A stretch of 64,000 bases of DNA, from the NCBI GenBank assembly GCA_038240605.1, contig JBBSDP010000001.1, forward strand, positions 124,001 to 188,000, read 5' to 3'. Of the stretch, positions 51,855 through 61,913 are shown in pieces. The position numbers were made by a program, and so were the translations under genes. Positions within the stretch are counted from its first letter, which is position 1, and each line of letters starts with the position of its first letter. The notes below the pieces were generated by a model. It saw nothing but the letters and a program-made list of their open reading frames with translations. It made no database searches and had not been told where the DNA came from. Source of the stretch: JBBSDP01 sp038240605. Lineage in GTDB: Bacteria; Planctomycetota; Phycisphaerae; Tepidisphaerales; Tepidisphaeraceae.

Positions 51855-54146
51855 ATGTCGGCTACCACCTGGAAGCAACAGCTGGAAGGTCGGATCCCAC
51901 CGAACCTTGCAGAGGAAATCGACGCCTTTGAAGCGAAAATGATCCTCCGCCAGCAAGGCCGGCTGGAAGAGAAGATCTTTGCCGAGTCGCGTCTTCGCCG
52001 GGGCGTTTACGGGCAGCGTTACGACAATGGCCACCGCCATGACGGCATTAAGACGCAGGACCTGAATTATCCCAATGGCGGGCTGACCAAGGGCCCGGAA
52101 ACCCTCTGGGATGCCCCGGGCATGTTGCGTATCAAGATCCCATTTGGGGGTCTGAACGCGCGGCAGTTGATCGTCCTCGCGGAGCTGGGCGAAGAGTATT
52201 CCGACAACATCCTGCACATCACGACCCGGCAGGACATCCAGCTCCATTACATCCATATTGAAGACACCCCTTCGATCATGCGCCGCCTCGCCGCCGTCGG
52301 CATCACCACGCGCGAGGCGTGCGGCAACTCGGTCCGAAACGTGACCGCCTGCCCCATTGCCGGCGTCTGCCGCGAAGAGGCGTTTGACGTGACGCCGTAC
52401 GCCAAGGCCTGCGCCTATTACCTGCTCGGCCACCCCGACACGCAGGACTTCGGCCGCAAGTTCAAGATCGCCTTCTCCGGGTGCAAGGAGAACGCCTGCG
52501 CGTTGACGTCGATGCACGACCTGGGCGGCATCGCCCGCACCCGCACGATCGACGGCAAGGTCGTCTGCGGCTTCGAGCTCTACGTAGGCGGCGGTCTCGG
52601 CGCGGTCCCGTACCAAGCCAAGCTCTTCAGCGAGTTCGTCGGCGAAGAGGAACTGCTCCCCCTCTGCCGCGCGATCGGGCGCATCTTCGCCCGCCTCGGT
52701 GAGAAGAAGAACCGCAATAAGGCACGGCTCAAGTTCGTGGTCGCCAAGCTAGGGATCGAGGAATTCCGTCGTATCGTCCTCGAAGAACTCAAGACGATGC
52801 CGCCGGACGAAAGCTGGCGGACTCACTTCGATCCGATCAAGTCGTACGATGAGAAGCCGGAAGCACTCCCCTCCGCGCTGAACGGACAATCCGGGCCCGA
52901 AGGATTCGACGACTGGTTCAAGACCAATATCTACCCCCAGCGACAGGCGGGTTACGTCACGGCGACGATCACCCTCCCCCTTGGTGACCTGACGGCCGAG
53001 CAGACGCGTGCGCTCGTGACGATGACTGCCAAGTACAAGACCGAACACGTGCGCACCACCGTCGAGCAAAACCTCGTGTTCCGCTGGTTACCGGAGTCGC
53101 AGGCCGTCAACTTCCATCAGGACCTGAAGGCGATCGGCCTGGGTCAGGGCGGCGCGGGCACGATCGTCGACGTCGTCTCCTGCCCCGGCACCGACACGTG
53201 CAAGCTCGGCATCGCCTCATCGCGCGGCCTGGCCGCTGAATTGCGCGAACGGCTCGCCACCCAGGCCCTGAACCTGGACGAAGCGGTTCGCAATTTGCGC
53301 ATCAAGGTGAGCGGGTGCTTCAATTCCTGCGGCCAGCATCACGCGGCGGACATCGGGTTTTACGGCAACAGCCGGCACGTCGGCGGTTACACCGTTCCGC
53401 ATTTTCAAGTGGTGCTGGGCGGGCAGTGGACGCACAACGCCGGCGCGTATGGGCAGGCGCTGGGCTCGGTGCCGTCGAAGACAATCCCGGATTTTGTCAG
53501 CCGTATCACGCGTCGCTACCTCGACGAGCGGCAGGGGAACGAATCGTTCCAGGCCTATTGCGCGCGAATCGGCAAGAAGGCGCTGAAGGAGATCGTCGAA
53601 GGCTTTACCAAGGTCGCGCCGCACGCGCAGGACGCCAGCTTCTACACCGACTGGGGCGATCCGCGCGAGTTCACGATCGGCGACCTGGCGGTCGGCGAAT
53701 GCGCCGGCGAAATGGTCACCCAGGCGGAGTTCGGCTTCACGGCCGCGGAGACGGGCGCCTTCGAGGCGCAGCTCGCGTTGGAAAAGCGCGCGTACGCCAA
53801 GGCCGACGACTACGCCTACAAGGCCATGCTCGAAGCCGCCGCGACGCTGATCCGAACCGAGGTGCTCGACGTGCCGCAGGACCCGGACTGGATCGTCCGC
53901 GAATTCCGCACCCGCTTCGTCGACACCAAGCTGTTCGTCGACAAGTACATGGGTAACACCTTCTCGAATTACCTGCTCACTCGGCACGAGAGCCCGCCCG
54001 CCCGGCTCGATGAGGATCACGCGCGTCAGATTGCCGATGAGGCCGGGCTCTTCATCGACGCGGCGCATGCTTGCCACGCCAAGATCCAGGCGAACGCGGC
54101 GACGAACCTCAAGCTTCCGGTTCTTCCGGAATTGCCGAAGGTCTAG
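51855..54146 (+). CDS. siroheme nitrite/sulfite reductase with extended C-terminus
   Basis: From MSATTWKQQ, 763 residues, well above the 500-600 of usual NirA/CysI. The ferredoxin-like domains and siroheme pocket are visible. The C-terminal cluster motif is CPGTDTC (C-x5-C) and CFNSC (C-x3-C). The N-half also holds ACPIAGVC and GCKENAC, Cys patterns not normal in that half. The last about 150 residues (after EFTIGDLAVGECAGEM) are a helical extension, with AYKAMLEAAATLIRTE, that I do not recognise. Reduces nitrite or sulfite in assimilation; which one is unknown. A partner gene follows. Confidence 0.88.
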   Translation: MSATTWKQQLEGRIPPNLAEEIDAFEAKMILRQQGRLEEKIFAESRLRRGVYGQRYDNGHRHDGIKTQDLNYPNGGLTKGPETLWDAPGMLRIKIPFGGLNARQLIVLAELGEEYSDNILHITTRQDIQLHYIHIEDTPSIMRRLAAVGITTREACGNSVRNVTACPIAGVCREEAFDVTPYAKACAYYLLGHPDTQDFGRKFKIAFSGCKENACALTSMHDLGGIARTRTIDGKVVCGFELYVGGGLGAVPYQAKLFSEFVGEEELLPLCRAIGRIFARLGEKKNRNKARLKFVVAKLGIEEFRRIVLEELKTMPPDESWRTHFDPIKSYDEKPEALPSALNGQSGPEGFDDWFKTNIYPQRQAGYVTATITLPLGDLTAEQTRALVTMTAKYKTEHVRTTVEQNLVFRWLPESQAVNFHQDLKAIGLGQGGAGTIVDVVSCPGTDTCKLGIASSRGLAAELRERLATQALNLDEAVRNLRIKVSGCFNSCGQHHAADIGFYGNSRHVGGYTVPHFQVVLGGQWTHNAGAYGQALGSVPSKTIPDFVSRITRRYLDERQGNESFQAYCARIGKKALKEIVEGFTKVAPHAQDASFYTDWGDPREFTIGDLAVGECAGEMVTQAEFGFTAAETGAFEAQLALEKRAYAKADDYAYKAMLEAAATLIRTEVLDVPQDPDWIVREFRTRFVDTKLFVDKYMGNTFSNYLLTRHESPPARLDEDHARQIADEAGLFIDAAHACHAKIQANAATNLKLPVLPELPKV

Positions 54147-54186
54147 TCTAAGTCTCGGCGCAACGCGGAAATCACTGCGACAATCC

Positions 54187-54759
54187 ATGGACCCTTCCAA
54201 ACTCGCCGTAAAACTGTTTGTGTCGAATCCCGCATCGCTGGACGCGCACGAACTCGTCCCAGTGTTTCACCGTTGGATTCAGCAGCACTCGATTCCCGAT
54301 CATGTCCTGATCGACGTGGCCGATTACATGCACGTGATCGACGGTCCGGGCATCATGCTCGTGTCCCACGAGGCGAACTTCGCGCTGGACTCCGCGGTCG
54401 GTGACGGGCCCGGCCTGCTCTACAACCGCAAACGCCCGGTGGATGGGCCGTTCCGCGACCACCTGCGAACTACTTTCCGCGCTGCCCTGGACGCCGCTGC
54501 CCGGATCGAAGCGGAACTTCCTGGGAAAATTTCTTTTGCCACGGATCGGCTCCTTTTCCGCATTTACGACCGTCTCCTCGCTCCGAACACTGCGGCAACG
54601 TTCAATACGCTCAAAGGTGAATTGGAGTCATTTCTGAAAAACCTCTATGGAGGTCCGGTCACGCTGAGCCATCACGAAGACCCCCAAAGCCTGTTTGAAG
54701 TGGAGGCGAAGGCAGCGTCCTCCCCATCCGTCAAGACTCTTCTCGAGCGCGTCTCCTGA
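54187..54759 (+). CDS. unknown protein linked to the nitrite/sulfite reductase
   Basis: 190 residues from ATG at 54187, 40 nt after the reductase and likely co-transcribed. Begins LAVKLFVSNPASLDAHELVP and has HVIDGPGIMLVSHEANFALD in the core; no metal-binding pattern. Soluble. No family name; by position it may help assemble or regulate the reductase. Confidence 0.6.
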   Translation: MDPSKLAVKLFVSNPASLDAHELVPVFHRWIQQHSIPDHVLIDVADYMHVIDGPGIMLVSHEANFALDSAVGDGPGLLYNRKRPVDGPFRDHLRTTFRAALDAAARIEAELPGKISFATDRLLFRIYDRLLAPNTAATFNTLKGELESFLKNLYGGPVTLSHHEDPQSLFEVEAKAASSPSVKTLLERVS

Positions 54760-54926
54760 CGCTCTGCATTTCCAGCTTCAACAGAACTTTCACTCGCTCG
54801 CACCATGCGTGGGATTCAACAGGATGCCCGCGCCGCGCCTACTATCCTGCGCGGCGCCGTCGCGCGGCGGAGCGTCGAAGATTCATCGCACTGGCGGGAC
54901 GACGATTGCCCATACACGGCAGCGCG

Positions 54927-56060
54927 ATGATGGATGTCCCGCGGTCCACAACTCCCCTTCCCATCGCCGGCTCGGACGTGCGCGTGGCGCTGGGGTGCGG
55001 CAACCTGAAACATCTTGGCGAGATCGCCCGCGGCGAGGGCGCGTCACGGGTGCTGCTGGTCAGCGATGCGGGAATCGTCGACGCCGGCCACGTCGAACGC
55101 GCGGTCCGCGCGCTCTATCGCGCCGGGCTTACCGTGCGGGTTTTTGACGGGGTCGAGGAAAACCCGACCACCTTGCACGTCATGCGTGGCTTGCGGGTGG
55201 CCCTCGACTTCAAACCGGACCTGCTGATCGGCCTGGGGGGCGGCAGCTCGATGGATTGTTGCAAGGGAATCAATTTCCTCCTCACCAACGGCGGGCGCAT
55301 GGAAGACTACTGGGGCGTCGGCAAGGCGAGCCAGCCGATGCTCCCGTTCATCGCCGTCCCGACGACCGCCGGCACCGGAAGCGATGCTCAGTCCTTCGCG
55401 CTGATCACCGACCCGCAGACGCACCAGAAAATGGCGTGCGGCGACAAGAAGGCGTTGCCCCGTGTCGCATTGCTGGATGCGGAACTGACGGCAACCCAGC
55501 CGCCCAAGGTGTCCGCCGCCACGGGGATCGACGCGGTCGCACATGCCGTCGAGACTGCTGCCACCAACCGGCGGAACGACACGTCGCTGCGATTCTCACG
55601 GAGGGCCTGGGACCTGCTGGAACCATCATGCGACCGCGTCATGCGCGACCCGTCCGATACCCAGGCGCGCGAGCGCATGCTCCTCGGCTCGCACCTGGCG
55701 GGAGCGGCGATCGAGAACTCGATGCTTGGCGCCGCCCACGCCGCCGCCAACGCCCTGACCGCCACCTGTGATACGGTGCACGGCGTGGCCGTCGGGCTGA
55801 TGCTTCCGCACGTCGTGCGCTTCAATGCGGAATCGGAGAATCCCTATCGCGCGCTGGTGGAGGACGCCGGCCAACTCGTCCGCCGGGTCGAAGCGCTGCT
55901 CGACGCGGGCGGTCTGCCCCGGCGTCTGGAGCAGGTCGGCGCCAGCGAAGCGCTGATCCCCGAGCTGGCCGCCCTTGCCGCCAGGCAATGGACTGCGACG
56001 TTTAACCCGCGCCCGGTCGGAGAGGCCGAGTTCGTTCGATTCTTCCGCGCCGCGCTCTAA
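54927..56060 (+). CDS. iron-containing alcohol dehydrogenase family protein
   Basis: A 377-residue group III dehydrogenase. Nucleotide loop GLGGGSSMDCCKGINF and PTTAGTGSDAQSFALI; metal ligands are in the segment DAVAHAVE (Asp/His) and DTVHGVAVGLMLPH (His). It oxidises alcohols or reduces aldehydes with a divalent metal. Start at 54927 (MMDVP) over the TTG at 54906. Confidence 0.88.
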   Translation: MMDVPRSTTPLPIAGSDVRVALGCGNLKHLGEIARGEGASRVLLVSDAGIVDAGHVERAVRALYRAGLTVRVFDGVEENPTTLHVMRGLRVALDFKPDLLIGLGGGSSMDCCKGINFLLTNGGRMEDYWGVGKASQPMLPFIAVPTTAGTGSDAQSFALITDPQTHQKMACGDKKALPRVALLDAELTATQPPKVSAATGIDAVAHAVETAATNRRNDTSLRFSRRAWDLLEPSCDRVMRDPSDTQARERMLLGSHLAGAAIENSMLGAAHAAANALTATCDTVHGVAVGLMLPHVVRFNAESENPYRALVEDAGQLVRRVEALLDAGGLPRRLEQVGASEALIPELAALAARQWTATFNPRPVGEAEFVRFFRAAL

Positions 56061-56090
56061 TCACGTGCGCCGCGGTTCGCGGTATTCCTT

Positions 56091-56867
56091 ATGCAAGTTG
56101 CCTGCGTCCAATTCGACATCGCATGGGAAGACATGCACGCGAACTACGCGTCGGTGCGATCGCTGCTCGGCGCTGCCGGGTTGCCGCCCGGCTCGCTGGC
56201 GATCCTCCCGGAGATGTTCGCCACCGGATTCAGCATGGACGTGGACGCGGCCAGCGACGACCCCGACCGCGAGACACAACAAGTCCTCGCCGACTTCGCT
56301 TGCCGGATGGGGATTTACCTGCTTGGCGGCGTCGTCAGCCGGGCGCCGGATGGACGTGGCTACAACGAAGCGGTCGCGTGCGATCCTTCGGGGGCGATCG
56401 TTGCCCGCTACCAGAAGATGCACCCGTTCGCGCTCGCGGGCGAAGCAGAGCATTACGTCGCCGGCTCGAAGATCGTGCTGTTCCCATGGCATTCGTTCAT
56501 CGTCTGTCCGCTGATCTGTTATGACCTGCGCTTCCCCGAGCTGTTTCGCGCCGCCGTCCGGCAGGGAGCGAATTTCTTCACGGTCATCGCGAACTGGCCG
56601 ACGACACGAGAGGAGCATTGGGTCAAGCTGTTGCAGGCCCGCGCCATCGAGAACCAGGCGTACGTCGCCGGCATCAACCGAACCGGCAAAGATCCCCGCT
56701 ACACCTACGGCGGCCGCAGCCTTATCATCGATCCGCACGGCGAAATTCTCGCCGACGCCGGCGCATCGCCGGGCGTCATCCGCGCGGAGACGGAATTTGA
56801 TGCGATGCAGGCCTATCGCCGCGATTTCCCCGCACTCGCAGACATGCGCAATGATTTGTTTCGTTAA
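56091..56867 (+). CDS. carbon-nitrogen hydrolase (omega-amidase/nitrilase type)
   Basis: A 258-residue nitrilase-superfamily enzyme. The Glu-Lys-Cys triad is readable: Glu in ILPEMFATGF (about residue 41), Lys in RYQKMHPF (about 110) and Cys in ICYDLRFPE (about 143). YafV-type omega-amidases have this size and pattern and hydrolyse 2-oxoglutaramate-like amides. The gene is 30 nt after the dehydrogenase. Confidence 0.85.
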   Translation: MQVACVQFDIAWEDMHANYASVRSLLGAAGLPPGSLAILPEMFATGFSMDVDAASDDPDRETQQVLADFACRMGIYLLGGVVSRAPDGRGYNEAVACDPSGAIVARYQKMHPFALAGEAEHYVAGSKIVLFPWHSFIVCPLICYDLRFPELFRAAVRQGANFFTVIANWPTTREEHWVKLLQARAIENQAYVAGINRTGKDPRYTYGGRSLIIDPHGEILADAGASPGVIRAETEFDAMQAYRRDFPALADMRNDLFR

Positions 56868-56914
56868 GCGTAGGATGGGCTAGGCCTGGCTAGGCCACCC
56901 TATCCATTGAGGAC

Positions 56915-57955
56915 ATGCGCCATCCCGTAAAGCATCGATTAAGCACCGCCTGGCTTTGCGGTTTGCTGATGATCGCGGCCGGCGGCTGTTCGCGGCACGC
57001 GAGCAAGCCCGCCGTCGGCGAACGCGCGACGCGCATTGGGGATGAGATCGTGGCGTGCGGGCAGTTCATTCACACCGGCGCGCCGGTCGTCACCTGGATG
57101 GATCCCGGCGGCTTCGATGCATATCGCGTCGAACGCCGTTTCGCGCCGGTGGATGCCTCGGATTGGGAAGGCTCCAGCAAGGCGGTGAAAGAGCTCAAGA
57201 CGCCCAACCGCTACGGCCTGCGCCAGGCCGGCCTCACCCCCGAGCAGATCGAGCAGGTCCGTGGCGGCGGATGGCCGCTACCCTTGCTCCAGGAGAAGGT
57301 CGATCAGTTCGTCCTGCACTTCGACGGCTGCGGCACCAGCCGGCAGTGCTTCACTATCCTCCAGGACCATCGGGACCTGAGCGTTCACTTCATGCTCGAC
57401 ATCGACGGGACGATCTATCAGACGCTCGACCTCAAAGAGCGCGCGTATCACGCCACGACCAGCAACGACCGCTCGATCGGCGTCGAGATCGCCAACATCG
57501 GCGCCTTCCCCGCCGTCAGCGGCGACAATGCCCTGCACGACTGGTATCGAAAGGACTCCAACGGCCACACGCGCCTCCTCGTCCCCCCGGCGCTGGGGAG
57601 CGGCCAATATCTCCGCACGCCCAATTTCATCGGCCACCCGATTCGCGACGATGCGGTCACCGGCATGATCCAGGGGAAGAGCCTGAAGATGTATGACCTG
57701 ACGCCCGAGCAGTACGACTCCCTCATCAGCCTGACGGCGGCGATCTGCCTGACCTTTCCCAGGATCAAGTGCGACGCCCCGCGCGAGCCGGACGGCTCCG
57801 TGATCAACCACAAACTCCCACAAGACCAGCTCGATCGATATCAGGGAATCCTGGGGCACTATCACATCCAGGAGAACAAGATAGATCCCGGGCCGGCGTT
57901 GCAGTGGGACCGGGTCATCAACGGCACGCGGAAGCTGATGAGCGGAGCATCGTAG
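56915..57955 (+). CDS. lipoprotein N-acetylmuramoyl-L-alanine amidase (Amidase_2)
   Basis: A 346-residue protein with a lipoprotein signal (LCGLLMIAAGGC, lipid Cys at about 25). The Amidase_2/PGRP fold shows HFDGCGTS (first zinc His), LSVHFMLDIDGTIYQTLDLK, HATTSNDRSIGVEIANIG and INHKLPQDQ with the second His near residue 306. It would cut peptidoglycan stems in the envelope. Confidence 0.82.
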   Translation: MRHPVKHRLSTAWLCGLLMIAAGGCSRHASKPAVGERATRIGDEIVACGQFIHTGAPVVTWMDPGGFDAYRVERRFAPVDASDWEGSSKAVKELKTPNRYGLRQAGLTPEQIEQVRGGGWPLPLLQEKVDQFVLHFDGCGTSRQCFTILQDHRDLSVHFMLDIDGTIYQTLDLKERAYHATTSNDRSIGVEIANIGAFPAVSGDNALHDWYRKDSNGHTRLLVPPALGSGQYLRTPNFIGHPIRDDAVTGMIQGKSLKMYDLTPEQYDSLISLTAAICLTFPRIKCDAPREPDGSVINHKLPQDQLDRYQGILGHYHIQENKIDPGPALQWDRVINGTRKLMSGAS

Positions 57956-58059
57956 CGTCGTCTCGGCCCAGCAATCCTCGAATTTGATTGACGGAACGCA
58001 CGCCATCGTGGGAGAATCGCCAGCTTGGAAGCTGCCCTTCACTGCTTGAGGTTTGATTC

Positions 58060-58770
58060 ATGGCACGACGTCGCGGGTTCACGCTGGTGGAATTGCTCAC
58101 CGTCATTGGCATCATCGCGGTGCTGATGGCGTTATTGCTGCCGGCGCTGGCGAAGGCGCGGCATGCGGTGCGCCTCGTGCAGTGCGAGTCGAATCTCAAG
58201 AATCTTGGCAATGCAGTGCTGGTTTATTGCGCCGGCAACGATGGCCGTTTCCCGTACCTCGGGAGCAATCCTGGGGGCGGCGGCTGGCCGCAGACGCCGT
58301 TCGAGGACGTGCCCAATCTGCTCTATCCGGTCGCCCCGGAGAAGAGCATCTTCATCTGTCCGAGCGACAACGACCCAGCGTTCAACATATGGTGGGTCGT
58401 GAGTTTCGGCTCGTCGTTCGGCTACCCGACCGCCGCCAAGCTGCCCTTCCCGATGAGCTACTACTGGCCGTACGCATTTTACCACGAGATCAACGCCGTC
58501 AACGGGCTGAACCCGCCGGGCCCGATCCCGCCGCAGCAGATGTACCCGCGGCAGGTCAGATACCCGTCGCGCAAGGTGATGATGACCTGCTACGCCCAGG
58601 GCATCCAGGGCGGCGGCCACGCCCCCGACGGCCTGCCCCTTCTCTTCGGCGATGGCCACGCCGCCTTCACCCGCTACGGCGACATCAATCTCACGAACCC
58701 GTACCCCTCGACCCCGGGCGTCAACTTCGACTGGACGGTGAACGGGTTAAATGGGGAAGATCTGAGGTAG
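58060..58770 (+). CDS. prepilin-type protein (type II secretion pseudopilin-like)
   Basis: 236 residues. The class III signal is RRRGFTLVELLTVIGIIAVL, with cleavage at G/F by a prepilin peptidase and the Glu at +5. The C-terminal GDGHAAFTRYG belongs to the H-x-DG proteins that planctomycetes carry in large numbers. Secretion or surface role; substrate unknown. Confidence 0.88.
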   Translation: MARRRGFTLVELLTVIGIIAVLMALLLPALAKARHAVRLVQCESNLKNLGNAVLVYCAGNDGRFPYLGSNPGGGGWPQTPFEDVPNLLYPVAPEKSIFICPSDNDPAFNIWWVVSFGSSFGYPTAAKLPFPMSYYWPYAFYHEINAVNGLNPPGPIPPQQMYPRQVRYPSRKVMMTCYAQGIQGGGHAPDGLPLLFGDGHAAFTRYGDINLTNPYPSTPGVNFDWTVNGLNGEDLR

Positions 58771-58889
58771 AACCACCGTAACCTCGTCTTCGCAGTCGAA
58801 GACGCACGTCACGGTCATCGTCGCCCCGCCGCGATGAGGTCTTTCGCGCCGATGCCAACGGAGGGATGATTCCCACGCTACCTCAAGAT

Positions 58890-60212
58890 ATGCCAACTCG
58901 CGCATTTGGGGTGATCTGTTGTCTGCTTGCCCTGCCGCTCCTCGTCCGTAGTCAGGATCCGCCGGTACCCTCGGCAGAGCGCGAGCATGCTTCGGCGGCG
59001 CGATCCACGCCGCTGGCCGCACTTCCGAGCAAGCCGGGCGCGCACGTCGAACGGATTCGGGCGATGGGGGACGATACCTGGCTCGATCTCGGCAAGCCGG
59101 CGGCTGATCCGAAATGGGGAGCGGCGCGCGGGCGAAGCTGGACGGCGAAGATGGCCTACGCTCCCGAACTGCGGGCGGCGTTCCTGTTCGGCGAGGGACA
59201 GCATGGATGGTGGAACAAGCAAAAACGCCGGTACGTGGATGACCTGTGGGCCTACGACATCAATGCCCATCGCTGGATCTGCGTCTACCCGGGCGCCGAC
59301 GTGGAACACCTCGACCTGCGCCTCAACAAAGACGGCGTCGAGGTAACACCGAACGTCGAACCGCTCCCCGTCGCGCAGATGGTGCACGGCTACGAAGGCA
59401 CTTGCTACGACACCGACCTGCATCGCTTCATGTTCATGCCCTGCTCCGGTGGATACTGGGACGCGGCGATGGGCGAACGGCGGATGGCGTGGCTCAAGGA
59501 TAAACACGCTGAGGTGGCCAAGGGGTGCAGCCCCTGGATGTACGATACCCAAAGTGGCAAATGGGACCGGCGCGCCGCCACGGATTCTGCTGCGACGGGC
59601 GCTCCATCGGGTGGGTATGGGGACGTGCTGGTCTACGTCCCCTCGCAGAAGCGCGTCTTCCTGCGCACCGCTGCGATTGAAGTCTGGTGGTACGACATGG
59701 CCGCCAATAAATGGTCCCAGGTGAAGCAGAAGGGACCGCCGCCGCCGTTCGGCATTGATCCCACTGCCTGCTACGACACCCGGCGTAATCGGATTTACAT
59801 GGGCGGCGGCAGCTACCCCGTCGCGAAAGGCCCGGGCGCCTTCTGGATCTACGACGTCGCCAGCGACACCTGGATCGACCCTAAACCCAGCGGCAACTGC
59901 TGCGGCGATTCAAACCGCTACAACAGCAACATCGCCACGATGACCTACGACCAGGCCAACGACCGCGTCGTGATCAATCGCCACGACGCGGAGCCGGGAA
60001 CTCAGGAGAAGGGCATCTGGGTATACGACCCCACGTCCAACGCGTGGGAAGACCGGCCCCGCCAATTTCCCGCCGCCAGCGAATGGAAGGGCCAGGTGAA
60101 TGCCTTCTATGACCCCGATCTGAACGTACACGTCTACCACTACGCCGGCGATAGCGACGACAACGGCATCATCCGCCTCTACCGGCTGGGAAGCCCCAGG
60201 CAACCTCATTGA
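58890..60212 (+). CDS. exported kelch-repeat beta-propeller protein
   Basis: About 440 residues from MPTRAFGVIC (an ATG 24 nt earlier is possible). A signal peptide ends near VRSQDP. The rest has kelch-like blades: DLWAYDINAHRWICVYPG, SGKWDRRAATD, WWYDMAANKWSQVKQKGP, FWIYDVASDTWID and WVYDPTSNAWEDRP. Function is not known; possibly a carbohydrate-binding scaffold. A cytochrome P450 piece overlaps its stop. Confidence 0.72.
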   Translation: MPTRAFGVICCLLALPLLVRSQDPPVPSAEREHASAARSTPLAALPSKPGAHVERIRAMGDDTWLDLGKPAADPKWGAARGRSWTAKMAYAPELRAAFLFGEGQHGWWNKQKRRYVDDLWAYDINAHRWICVYPGADVEHLDLRLNKDGVEVTPNVEPLPVAQMVHGYEGTCYDTDLHRFMFMPCSGGYWDAAMGERRMAWLKDKHAEVAKGCSPWMYDTQSGKWDRRAATDSAATGAPSGGYGDVLVYVPSQKRVFLRTAAIEVWWYDMAANKWSQVKQKGPPPPFGIDPTACYDTRRNRIYMGGGSYPVAKGPGAFWIYDVASDTWIDPKPSGNCCGDSNRYNSNIATMTYDQANDRVVINRHDAEPGTQEKGIWVYDPTSNAWEDRPRQFPAASEWKGQVNAFYDPDLNVHVYHYAGDSDDNGIIRLYRLGSPRQPH

Positions 60213-60577
60213 CGGAAATACACAAAAGCCCAGTCGCGCGTCAGCCACGGCTGATGAAACAGGACACAACGCTGCGCGGCCGGCGAATCAAGCAGGGTCA
60301 GATGGTCTTCCAGATGCTGATGGCCGCCAATCGCGATCCCGCGGTCTTCACCGATCCCGATCGGTTTAATATTCAGCGCGAAGACAACAAGCACATCGCC
60401 TTCGGTTATGGCGCGCACTACTGCATCGGCGCCCCGCTGAGCCGGATGGAAGGACAAATCGTCTTCAACACGATCATGAACCGGATGCCGAACATGAAGT
60501 TGACGGATGGCGAAGCGCACTGGGATCCGGCCAAGCCCAATTCGCGCGTGCTCAAAGGCCTGCACGTCACGTTCTGA
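60209..60577 (+). pseudogene. truncated cytochrome P450 (C-terminal remnant)
   Basis: A 122-residue frame starting at a TTG that overlaps the kelch stop. It has the P450 end only: ANRDPAVFTDPDRFNIQRED, then the heme-binding loop FGYGAHYCIGAPLSRMEG with its Cys ligand. The I helix, K helix and everything before are missing (about 280 residues), so it cannot be a working P450. It is probably a decayed or imported gene. Confidence 0.8.
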
Positions 60578-60664
60578 AAGGCGGCCCCGGAAACCCCCGG
60601 CAGCGCGAATCGGCGGCCGACGATCGAAGGTCACGTGCGAGCCTGATATTCAGAGGAAAATCGA

Positions 60665-61834
60665 ATGAAACGACCTCAATCCGCGCCAAGTTGGACGTTT
60701 CTCTTGAGTCTCCTGATGGCCACGTGTGGCGCGACGGCGGAGGAGGCGCCGCTTCGGCAGGGGGAAACCATCACGCTTTCCGCGAAGCGCTGGACCCTTA
60801 TCAAGCTCGACTCACTGCCTTACGTCGAGAGCGACTACACGAAGCGGTTCAAATTCGATTCGTTTGATAATCCGAAGCTGAAAGCGTTGCGGCAGCAGTA
60901 TCACCTCGACGAGGTGGTCGCGCCGGGCAAGGATGAATTTGGCCGGCAGGTCCTGCTCCTCGACTGGGTGAACCATCGCTTCAAGAAATTTGGACGGCCC
61001 TCCTGCGAAGCCAAAGGCGCGCTGGAGGTCCTTCAGGCGATCGACGCCGGAAACACCTTCTTCTGTGCCCAGTACGGGGATGTGCTGGTCTCGGCGTCGG
61101 CGAGCATGGGATGGATCGACCGCGAGCTGGCCCTGCGCCGGCCGAACAACGTCTGGCACGGCTCCACCGAGCATACGTCGACGGAAATCTGGTCCAATCA
61201 ATTCAGCAAATGGGTGCTGTTCGATCCCACCTTCTCGATGTACGTCGAGAAGGACGGGGTTCCGCTGAATGCATATGAATTCCGCGAGGAGTGGTTTGTG
61301 CGCGACGCGCGCGACGTCACGTTTGTGATGGACAAAGACCGCAAGCGAGTTCACAAGTCCGACATGCCCGTTTCCCGCGCCCGGTTCGCGGGCTTCGGCG
61401 ATCTCAGTTTCGATCCCGGCGCCACTGCGGTCTACGCCTTCATCGGCTACATCCCAAACACCGATCTGATGAACAGCGGCCCGGAGTACGGAAAGATGTT
61501 CATCACGCGCGATTCGATCTGCGACGGGACGCCGTGGCACGAGCGGAAAAACCCCGCCGATCCGGTACACGATCCGTACTTCCCGATCAACCAGGCCAGC
61601 CTGCAACTGCGCCCCACCGGCGACCACCTGCACGTCACGATTCGCACCATGACGCCCAATTTCAAAACGATGCGCGTCCGCCTCGACAACGGCGACTGGA
61701 AATCCTCCCCCGATTCATTCGACTGGACGCTTCGCGAAGGAACCAATCGCCTCGAAGCGCGATCAGTGAATCAGTTCGGCGTGGAAGGCCCGGTCTCAAT
61801 CGCCGAGGTGCGGTCTGAAAACACGACGCGCTAG
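60665..61834 (+). CDS. exported transglutaminase-like protein
   Basis: A 389-residue protein with a signal peptide (MKRPQSAPSWTFLLSLLMAT). The papain-like triad is visible: Cys in TFFCAQYGDV (about residue 136), His in STEHTSTEIW (about 171) and Asp in WVLFDPTF (about 186). A C-terminal beta domain follows. Transglutaminase-like proteins of this kind are cysteine proteases or cross-linkers; the substrate is unknown. Confidence 0.7.
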   Translation: MKRPQSAPSWTFLLSLLMATCGATAEEAPLRQGETITLSAKRWTLIKLDSLPYVESDYTKRFKFDSFDNPKLKALRQQYHLDEVVAPGKDEFGRQVLLLDWVNHRFKKFGRPSCEAKGALEVLQAIDAGNTFFCAQYGDVLVSASASMGWIDRELALRRPNNVWHGSTEHTSTEIWSNQFSKWVLFDPTFSMYVEKDGVPLNAYEFREEWFVRDARDVTFVMDKDRKRVHKSDMPVSRARFAGFGDLSFDPGATAVYAFIGYIPNTDLMNSGPEYGKMFITRDSICDGTPWHERKNPADPVHDPYFPINQASLQLRPTGDHLHVTIRTMTPNFKTMRVRLDNGDWKSSPDSFDWTLREGTNRLEARSVNQFGVEGPVSIAEVRSENTTR

Positions 61835-61913
61835 GCACGGCCTGAATTCTCCTTTCAGGTTCCGTAGGAACGTCGGCAATGGTTTGAGCATAAGTTGCCG
61901 AAAAGACCGCTCT

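Noticed and set aside
61835..61870. Terminator after the transglutaminase-like gene (CCTGAA/TTCAGG)
   Set aside because: The stem is only 6 bp and is followed by TTCC, not a T-run.
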